Source: Macrocybe gigantea (Eukaryota; Basidiomycota; Agaricomycetes; Agaricales; Callistosporiaceae). Taken from it: a stretch of DNA of 16,321 nucleotides. Each line of letters begins with the position of its first letter. Position 1 is the stretch's first letter. The notes under the pieces were generated by a model. The model had not been told where the DNA came from and made no database searches. It saw only the letters and a list, made by a program, of their open reading frames with translations. The translations under genes and the position numbers were made by a program. The stretch is taken from contig SJRY01000118.1 of NCBI GenBank assembly GCA_011319805.1, positions 1 through 16,321 of the forward strand, given 5' to 3'. This document shows, one piece after another, positions 7,204 to 14,830 of the stretch.

Positions 7204-9787
7204 TCCAAATGCAAGCTTTATGCTGCATCTGGCGTAGTTGTTTCAACAGTGCGACATTACGCATGCCATTGAAGTTCCATAATAAACAGCCATACGTTGC
7301 GATCGAACGCGTACATGACAGGTAAAGGATGCGTTTCTGTTGAGGGGATAAGCCTCGGACAGAGTTGTCTAACATCTGAAAGGCTCTGGCCGTAGTCAGG
7401 GCCTTTGTGGTATAGAAGCGAACATGCTCCTTAAACGATAGGTGCGTGTCCAAGAAGAAACCAAGGTATCGCCAGACCTCCTTGGGTCGAAGAGGGGTAT
7501 TGCCCGTGAACGGAGCAAATCCCAAGTCAATAGATGGACGAGGGTCTGCACTATTGCGCGAAAAGTGCTGTAGTTCAGTTTTGTTGTGTTCTACAACAAG
7601 GCCGAAGTCAGTGAAGAGGTTGTGCACAAGTGCGTATGCCCTCTGCAGTTTCGGGACATTGTCCACTGTGGATTTGGACTGGGCAATAATCAGTCCATCA
7701 TTGACGAATGACATGATAACTGGCATGTCACCAGCTTTCTGATATAATTTCAGCACCGGCGCTAAGTAAAGCGCTCACAATACTGGAGAGAGAGCAGAGC
7801 CTTGACCAACACCAACGTCGGCATCGAACTCTGGAGAGATAGCGCTGCGCCAGGCATAGGAAGTCTTGCGCCCAACAAGATACGATTCAAAGAACTTTGA
7901 CACTTGTCGTGCAAAGCCTCCGTGTTGAAGAATCTTCACTAACATACGGTGGTTAAGTGAAGGGAAATATTGAGCAACATCAAAGGCGATGACACTCGTT
8001 TTGAAGCCCCTGGACCATCCTTGACGGATAATGTGGGTAAGGAAGACTCTGGCATCCTCAGTTGAATTCTGACGGATGCCGCTGAACTGTTTCGGATCAA
8101 AGACAGCAAATTTGGTCGCTTCATACTGCATACACTGCACCAGCATCTTCTCGACAAGCTTGCTGAGGGTATTCAAAAGCACAATCGGATGAAAGGCTTT
8201 TGGAGTATCGTATGCAAGTTTGCCAGGTTTCGGAATGATGACCGACAAGCTCTGCTTGAAATAAGAGGGCCAATGCCCCAGGTCTAAACATGCATTTGCA
8301 ATGTTCAAGATAAATGCAGCTACGTGAGGGAACTTCACCAGCTGTTTAACATGGCTCCAAGACAGATGATCTGGTCCTGGTGCCGATGTATTGCTACAAG
8401 GCTCCAAGGACTCTCGGAGTTCTGTAGCAGAGAAAGGGACCCAGTTCCTCACCGGATGCGCTGCGAGATTGTTAAGGCAATCCAAATTAACTGCGCGGTC
8501 AGACGCAGCATTATAAGACTTATCAAGCGCATTCCAAAGCGCTTCGATAGAGTTGCACGGCTGTCCCTGATAAGAGATAGCTTCGTAGTCTGGTAAAGGT
8601 CTCTGTTTCATCCACGCAGCTAGGTCCCATGGACGACGAGATTTTTCGGCAACCTCTTTGATCCGCTGATCAAAGAAGGCACGTTTAGCATCTTTGACAG
8701 CTCACCGCCAGATGCGATGATCCCTTTCAGTACGGGTTTGCCTGAAAGTATCAAGAGTCTCAGAGCAGTGCTGGTTCCACCAACCTTTGCTCTGTTTCGA
8801 AAGATTGCATTCCTTAGAATGAAGGTTCCAAGCTCGGTCAATAGCCTTCGAGAGTGTCAGCAAGACACTTTCGAGGTCATTGTTAGTCTCGATAGGGACT
8901 ATGTCCATCCTGAGGAGATCACCAGCAATGTCAGAGATAAACTCCGGCACACTGTCTTTGCTTAGCATTCAATGCTGGACAGATAAGTCAAGCAGGGGAA
9001 CGTCCAATACAAGTGACAACGGAGCATGGTCCGATGTCAACTTGAGCGCATCAATAATGTGAGGATGACAATCCACACTATCGATGGGGATGAACATCAA
9101 ATCAATAACCGAGGGCCGAAGCTCAGGGTTGTGTGAAATGAATGTCAGCCCAGGGTTACTGGGTTCCGACCATTCTAGACCGAGATCAAGAGCTGCATTA
9201 CACAGCATCTCTCCTCGAGAATGCTGCAAATTATGAACTCCATCCCAGAGTTCATAATGACAATTGAAGTCCCCTCCAAGATAAATCAAGTTGGGGAAAT
9301 CGGGATGCTCTGCACAATCATGCAGGAGACGGATGGTGCTAGCATCCACATCAGAGTAGGCATTAGCAAGAAAGAGAGGCTTGCCAGGGGTGGCAAAGCT
9401 AACAATCATAAGATCGCGACTATCAACTAGGTCACGATGAAGGGATGGACGCAGGCGACGAAGCCTGTTATGTACATAGGCCATAACCCAAGGAGGATCC
9501 TCGAGGGATGATCGGCGGATGATGCAGGTCCAGTCTGGATGAGTGGGACCACCAATTACTGCTTCACCCTCAACATTGTGGGCAGACAGAGCGTGTCTTA
9601 TGAGATTCCAAGCGGGTTCTTGGAAAAACAGAATATCATAATCCCTCCCGAGAGTAGAGAGGAGCATGTCCATGTGTACATATTTTCTATTTACATTCTG
9701 AGAGAAAATACGAAAAGAAGAAATCAATGAGCGTCCCCTTGAACCGGGGACCACAGCCAAGGCTGCGCTACCTGAGGAGACACTCAT
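7204..9787 (-). pseudogene. LINE ORF2 (endonuclease and RT), copy B, truncated with stops
   Basis: A single frame holds the whole stretch, interrupted only by stop codons. The endonuclease (residues 25-260) has N31 in SQNVN, E57 in FFQEP, D173 and N175 in GGDFN, D229 in SVIDLMF and H254 in TSDHAPL, so all expected AP-endonuclease residues are there. The RT has NTSAPGPDHLSW, motif A AFDVAQYFPSLNH and motif B GQGSALSPVL, but motif C reads FVND in place of FVDD (N codon at 7702-7700), which removes a catalytic aspartate. Stops lie at 8971-8969, at 8704-8702 (CGA in copy A) and at 7777-7775 (TCA in copy A). The gene ends at 7204, where copy C's poly(A) begins. RT cannot be active in this copy. 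Confidence 0.9.
9784..9787 (-). promoter_or_regulatory. ORF1/ORF2 stop-start overlap (ATGA), copy B
   Basis: ORF1 ends in TCATGA and ORF2 begins ATGAGT, sharing ATGA. The identical junction in copy A (5841-5844) shows that it belongs to the family and is not a chance event. Confidence 0.8.
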
Positions 9788-11258
9788 GATGCGTCGGCCT
9801 CTGCATTACACTGCGGGGAGGCATTAGGATAATTGTTACTTGATCGTTTGCGATCACGTACCAGCTTATAGTGTTCCTTGATCCAATCTGGATCAAAGCG
9901 ATTTTTCCAGAAGGGATACTTCCAGTCGTCGGTGGAGTGGTCTCGGCTGCAGCTGAGACACTTAGGAGGATGAGGGCAGGGCTGGCCTGCAGGTGTGGCC
10001 TCGCGAGGAGGGTTGGCCTTGGGTCTTGCCTTACAGCAGGACGCCAGGGTGCGGTGATGTTCTTTTCTGTGGGATTCCCCACAGAGCGGACAGCGAAGGG
10101 ACTGCTGGTTGCACTTAAGAGCTGAGTGCCCCAGCGCCAACAGCGTTCACAGAGAGGAACTCCCGGCGAAGAGAGAGCGGCCTTGAATCGGCAGCGCCAG
10201 TTCCTGACCATCACGGTGCAATTGTCCAGAGCTTTAACATTCTGGCCAGTTGACGTGTCTTCGATATTGAACCAAACAGTTGCAGTATCGGAATTTTTAG
10301 AGTTGCGCATAACACGCGGAACTCCAACGAGAGTGATGAGATCCGAGAACGAAGAATCTCGGAGAATCTCATAAGCTTGTTGCGCAGTGACAATACTGCC
10401 ATCGGCGTTGAAGTAGGGCACATCGAGCAGTTTCAAATAGGAAACGCTTGTCGGAATAGCGAGCTCAACAGTAGAACCTGCCAGAGCACAGCGGAGAGCA
10501 GCCTCGCGCAAAATGCTGAGGTCCTTCAGAGAAGCCACCCTCGTCATCAGGCAGGAGAACGAGGAGGCGGAGTGATCCTGGATGGATTCACAGCGAATCC
10601 AGGACTTGCCAGTAGTCAATGCCCTATTAAAGGCATTCAGGAGAGCTCCAGCGGCAACGGAATCGTTGTCACCTGGGAAAGAGTAACTGACCTGGACATT
10701 ATGCCAGGATGGTCCATGAGAGGTGGACTTCACCTTCTTCTTGGGCGGTCCCGATGACTCCCCGGTTGCTTCCTTTTGCAAGGAGACAATCTTCTCAGCA
10801 GGGAGGTGTGGAAATGTTTTTGCCAGGGCTACAATAGCCTCGGCGGGAGCATGGCGAGTAGCTCTATTGACCGGGGGGGCGGTCCATGTCCAGGGGTCCA
10901 GGAACGAGATCATGCACGAGGGGGTGGAGGAGGGTGGTTCAGGTTCCGAGCCGGTCTCGGAGGGGGAGCGTCCTGATTCAAACGAGAGTCCTCCAGTTGC
11001 ACAGTACCAGAAGGAGAGTGGTAAGTGGCAGGGTCGGCAAAGCGGGTCGACTTCCTGCACGAGGGAAGGTGCGTGTTCACAATACTCTGCAAGCATGCAC
11101 CGAGTTGATGCTGAGGTCCCTCCAATGTAGGGACGGAAAACATGTTGACATTGCCAGCAGTGGTGACCAGGGCTGCAATACCCTCAGCGATGGCAAACTG
11201 GTAGCCTGCCGGAATGGAGACAGAGGCTTTGCCAACCTTAAGGATCCAATCCTTGAGG

Positions 11259-11263
11259 GTAGC
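11259..11263. repeat. Target-site duplication of solo LTR, left copy
   Basis: GTAGC lies immediately left of the LTR start. The matching GCAGC at 11584-11588 differs by one base, and copy Z has this site once, uninterrupted (around 1013-1017). Confidence 0.7.
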
Positions 11264-11583
11264 TGTTAGGCTAGACGAATCTCAGAAGGACTCGGGCAGA
11301 CTAAGTGCGAGAGTGGTCTTGAGATGATGGCCAAAGGAATATTAAGCCTAGTGTTACTGGTACATCTGGGAGTCCTTATATACACTACAGTACTCGAGCA
11401 CGGACCATGGGCTGCGCAATGCTGTGGACTGCAGATGAGTAAGACTGGAAGGAGATGACTCAGAATGACTAGGGAAGTGGGATGACTCAATGGCTGCATG
11501 CTGCGCAGCATGATGGGGGAGATAAGGGAGGTGGGAAAGATAAGATAGGAAAATGAATGGTCCTTTGAGCGACGTCTGTAACA
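11264..11583. mobile_element. Solo LTR inserted in LINE ORF1
   Basis: This 320-bp block is absent from copy Z at the aligned position. It begins TGTTA and ends TAACA, a perfect 5-bp terminal inverted repeat of the TG...CA type used by LTR retrotransposons. It is flanked by a 5-bp duplication with one mismatch. There is no coding sequence inside. It does not resemble the Copia leader at 12118-12543, so it belongs to another LTR family. Solo LTRs arise when the two LTRs of an element recombine and delete the interior. Orientation is not determined. Confidence 0.85.
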
Positions 11584-11588
11584 GCAGC
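11584..11588. repeat. Target-site duplication of solo LTR, right copy
   Basis: GCAGC directly follows the terminal TAACA of the LTR. From here the sequence continues collinearly with copy Z. Confidence 0.7.
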
Positions 11589-11924
11589 GAGGGACTCGGT
11601 AGCGGCCTTCGCTTCACCGTGAAGGAACCGATGCCCTTCTGGAAAGATCGCTATCCTGATAGAATTGTCGTTGTAAGCTGCCTTAGTGGACAGCATTGAC
11701 GGAGAGGGGGGCACAGTGGGTTCAGCAGACCTGCCAGTGTTAGAAGGGCCAGCATCGTTGGTGTCCATAAGGCCATCGCCGCCTTGAAAGAGGAGGCTCC
11801 TGTCTCCAGAGCAAGCTGGAGGTGGAGCAGGGGATCGAGAAGGACCAGAGGGGGTCTGACCCGGGTGGGGATTTAGTGGTGGAGGTCCACTGCCGCCGAC
11901 AATATTGAGTGGATCATCACTCAT

Positions 11925-12117
11925 CGAAAAACTCTAATAAATCGGTGGATTTTTAGCCGATTTTCGCAATTTTAAGAACGGGGAGTGCTCAAGGATATAG
12001 GTATCCGGATCTGCAACCTGATCAAAGATCGTCCCAAGTGTTGTCGCCGTAAAACGAGGAGTGCGATTTGTGAGAGTTGTTTACAGTTGTTTACAAGTGG
12101 GGTTGTGGAAAGAGAAG
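11925..12117 (-). promoter_or_regulatory. LINE 5'UTR, copy B
   Basis: This 193-nt leader is equal in length to that of copy Z. A 7-bp stem (AAATCGG at 11939-11945, CCGATTT at 11957-11963) lies just upstream of the ORF1 start. Beyond 12117 the sequence leaves the family and enters the Copia region. Confidence 0.7.
11939..11963 (-). other. 5'UTR stem-loop next to ORF1 start, copy B
   Basis: AAATCGG and CCGATTT form a 7-bp stem with an 11-nt loop. It is the counterpart of 1362-1385 in copy Z. Confidence 0.45.
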
Positions 12118-12543
12118 TGCTGCCTTCCTTGACTGTACTAGCCTGGAGTTCACTGTCCTTATAGGGTGTGTGTCTAAGTTTAGTAGATAGGAGCACCAAC
12201 TGTTGGGACTGGTCTTCATTTGAAGCAGTCTTTACTCCACCAGTAGAAAACCAGGTAGTCATTCCTGTGACTCTGGGGTTAGGCCTTTGTGCTGACAACT
12301 GGGTGCTCAGTAGATAGCCTTTTTACTTTACTTAAGTAGACCAAGGGCACTTTCAGTAGCTAGACCTTTCTTGACACACACTCTCCTGAGGGCAAGGCCA
12401 GTAGCACAGTCTCTCTCTCTGTTGTGGAACCCTGCCCAAGCAAGAGGATTGTGGTTGTATTCCCAACCTCCCATCATTCCATTCCATTCCATCTCCTTGC
12501 CTCTATCCTTTTGCCATCTCCCTGCCTCTAGCATCTTGCCATC
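12118..12543 (+). other. Non-coding leader or 5' LTR region of the Copia element
   Basis: This stretch has no convincing gene. It separates the 5' end of LINE copy B from the Copia gag start and should hold the 5' LTR, or the part of it left by B's insertion, plus the primer binding site. TGTTGGGACTGG at 12201 looks like an LTR start, but I find no matching end and cannot name the primer binding site. The second LTR lies beyond the right edge, so the limits are not resolvable here. The last 65 bases are pyrimidine-rich. Confidence 0.5.
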
Positions 12544-12544
12544 A
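12495..12544 (+). repeat. Imperfect 25-bp tandem duplication before gag
   Basis: Two 25-base pyrimidine-rich units (12495-12519 and 12520-12544), each opening CCTTGCCTCT or CCCTGCCTCT and closing TTGCCATC plus one base, lie end to end. The second unit runs into the gag start codon. Three ATTCC repeats precede them. Confidence 0.5.
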
Positions 12545-13380
12545 TGTCTTCCTCTACCTCCATGCCTTCATTCACCAAACTCAACTCCACCAACTATCCT
12601 ACTTGGTCTGGAGAAATGGAGGCTTGGCTCAGAGCCTGTGGCCTTTGGAGGATTGTCTCTGGTTCAAACACAAGACCAGTAGACTCCACTTCTGCTGAAG
12701 CATGGAACCTAAAGTCAGACAAAGCAGCTGGCCAGCTCTACCTTATGGTGGAGCAGGAACAGAGAATTCATTTCCATGGGATTAAAGATGATCCTGTGAA
12801 GATGTGGGCTGCTTTGGAAAAGGTCCATCTTCAAAAGAAGCCTGGCTCCAGATTCAATGCCTATGATGATCTCTTCTCTATCAGAAAGAAGGAGGATGAA
12901 ACTCTGCAATCCCTTATGAACAGAATTGAGGACTGTCTGGTCAAAATCCAAAATCTTCGCCCAGCAGACTTCACTCTATCTAGCCTGGATAGTGAACTTG
13001 CTTCCATGGCCTTGATCAGAGCTCTTCTGAGGAGTACAACTCTTTGTCTCCTCCCTTCTTCTTCATGACAAGCTTGACAAAGACACTATCAAACAAGCCT
13101 TTGTCACTGAAGAGATTCAAAGGACTAGAAGATCTGCTGATGCTGCAGAATCTGCCTTAAAGGCTACCACTTCCTCCCATTCCTCCAATTCATCTAAACA
13201 GAAGAACTCAAACTCCAATACATCACAGAAAAAGGACAAAACATGCGGATTCTGTGGTCTTGATCACTTCTGGAGGAATTGCCAACTTTACAAGGAGGCT
13301 CAAAAGGTGGCTAGGCAAAAGACTAAAGGGCAGGAGCAAGCTAACAAGGCTACAGAGTCCGAAGTAACCGAATTTGCAGG
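12544..13380 (+). pseudogene. Copia gag (nucleocapsid) region, frameshifted
   Basis: Gag builds the virus-like particle in which the element RNA is copied. The start ATG at 12544 opens MSSSTSMPSFTKLNSTNYPTW, the usual Copia gag opening with the L-x-NY-x-x-W pattern, followed by MEAWLRACGLWRIVSG. Two single-base losses, near 13026 and 13045, end the first frame at 13068 and move the remainder into another frame. The later part has a serine and asparagine-rich linker and then a zinc knuckle CGFCGLDHFWRNC at about 13246-13284. That knuckle has spacing C-x2-C-x3-H-x4-C, one residue shorter than the usual retroviral type. A lysine-rich tail leads into the protease. Confidence 0.85.
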
Positions 13381-13850
13381 CAATGCAAGTGCCAAACTCT
13401 CTCATCCACTCCAACTGGATGCTGACTTTGATTGGATCGCAGACACAGGGGCCACTTCTCATATGACCCCTCATAAACACTGGGTCAGAAACTATACCCC
13501 TCTCAAGATTCCAATCAAGTTGGCAGATAGTTCTATTATTTATTCAGCTGGAGTGGGACTGTGATTTTCAATCCAGTCATTAGAGGCAAACCAGCCCAAT
13601 CTGTAGAGTTTACCAGGGTCTTGCATGTGCCAGAACTCCGAAACAATCTATTGTCCTGTCTATATCTCTCCAAACACAAAGCTTTCAGGATTGTCATTGA
13701 TGATTCCTGCATAGACTTTCATTCCAAATCACTCAACAGGATACTCTTCTCTGCTCACATCACTCCCAACAATACTGCTCAGTTGGATGGTGTAACAGAG
13801 GCAATTTCGGAGTTTGCAAACCTTGCTAGTACACTTCCTTTGGACCTTAG
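13381..13850 (+). pseudogene. Copia aspartic protease region, frameshifted
   Basis: The protease cleaves the Gag-Pol polyprotein. The active-site signature DWIADTGATSHMT sits at about 13428-13466, with the DTG catalytic triplet intact. The frame closes at 13562 with TGA, and the continuation (FNPVIRGKPAQSVEF, then LHVPELRNNLLS, typical of the end of Copia proteases) is one frame over, as expected if one base was lost near 13558. There is no start codon of its own, since this is part of one polyprotein. Confidence 0.85.
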
Positions 13851-14830
13851 CTTATGGCATAGGAGATTGGCTCATTTCAGTTATGACACTGTCAAACTGA
13901 TGGCCAAGGATAACTTGGTAACTGGATTGGATCTCAAAACCTCGGACAAGCCAGACCCCATCTGTGAACCATGTCTTGCAGGCAAAATGTCTTCAAACCC
14001 ATTCCCCTCCTCAGACAGTCATGCTTTCAACCCCTAGAACTGTCCATTCTGATCTTTATGGCCCTCTTCCTGTTAAATCCCACTCTGGATTCAAGTATTG
14101 GGTTACTTTCATTGATGATTGTACCAGATTCAGAGTGGTGATACCTCTTAAACAGAAGAGTGATGCATTTGATGCCTTTAGACATACAAGGCCTATGCTG
14201 AAAACCACTTGGCCTAAAGATCAAAGCTTTACAGGATGACAAGGGTGGAGAGTACATGTCCAATGCCTTTATCAAATTACCAATGACTGTGGCATTATCC
14301 GGAGACATACTGTCAGGATAGGCCTCAACAGAATGGAGTTGCAGAAAGAGCTAATCGGACTATGGCAGAAGAGTTAACTGCTATGCTGTCTGAATCCAAG
14401 CTGCCTGCTTCATTCTGGGAGATGGTCTTGCTTCTATGGTGCACATTTGGAACAGAGTACCTACTTCTGCTCTGTCTGGGACTACACCTTATCAGGCTTG
14501 GTTTGGGAAGAAACCAGATGTCAGTCATCTCAGAATCTGGGAATGCACTGCATATGTCTTTATGCAGAAGGATCAGAGGAAGAAACTCCAATCACACTAC
14601 CAAAATGCGTCTTTATTGGCTATCCTGATGGTTATAAGGGTTGGAAGTTTTACAATCCTACCACCAAAAAGACCATTATCTCGGAGAGGGCTGAATTTGA
14701 TGAGAGATACTTCCCTGGTACCTCTCAGAAACATTACAGCACTCAACCTTCTCTTATCCTTCCTCTTGACCCACCTGCCTTGCAACCAGTTTCTCCAGAC
14801 TCAGCTGTGCTGGAGTTAGGGGAGCTTTGA
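13851..14830 (+). pseudogene. Copia integrase region, frameshifted
   Basis: Integrase joins the cDNA to the host chromosome. The H-H-C-C zinc-binding segment is seen in LWHRRLAHFSYDT and later CEPCLAGK (13851-13990). The catalytic core has D in VHSDLYGPL (14051-14053), D in TFIDDCTRF (14114-14119) and E in GGEYMS (14250-14252), so the D,D,E triad is present. Frame changes occur near 14032 (one extra C), between 14150 and 14190, near 14213, 14270, 14315, 14432 and 14620, and near 14820. The core is followed by FWEMVL, TPYQAWFGKKPDVSHLRIW and CVFIGYPDGYKGW, all standard Copia integrase C-terminal motifs. Confidence 0.87.

Larger units (their letters stand above)
9784..11924 (-). pseudogene. LINE ORF1 (gag-like), copy B, interrupted by solo LTR
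   Basis: The start MSDDPLNIVGG at 11924 follows the 5'UTR. The N-terminal 60 residues are rich in P, G and S. A conserved block around AAYNDNS and HRFLHGEAKAATESLA is split by the solo LTR (11264-11583) and resumes as LKDWILKVGKASVSIPAG. A proline and arginine-rich stretch lies near 10930-10990, with a frame change there. Next come a PPKKKVKS basic segment that could be a nuclear import signal (10755-10735) and a region up to about 10170 that I cannot assign. Three zinc knuckles follow: CERCWRWG-HSALKC, split by a missing base in a G run near 10132; CPLCGESHRKEHH, with H in the last position; and CLSCSRDHSTDDW, with W in the last position. The protein ends NAEADAS. Without the LTR it would be about 600 codons. 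Confidence 0.87.
7204..12117 (-). mobile_element. LINE copy B, 5' two-thirds
   Basis: Reading leftward, this copy has the 5'UTR (12117-11925), ORF1 (11924-9784, with a nested solo LTR) and ORF2 (9787 to 7204). It is cut at the end of the RT domain by copy C. The missing RNase H end and 3'UTR should lie left of the window. It serves here as the reference for ORF1 and the endonuclease, being the least rearranged copy. Confidence 0.88.

Noticed and set aside
11266..11617. Short minus-strand frames inside the solo LTR
   Set aside because: They are short, lack family motifs, and one merely reads from ORF1 into the LTR.
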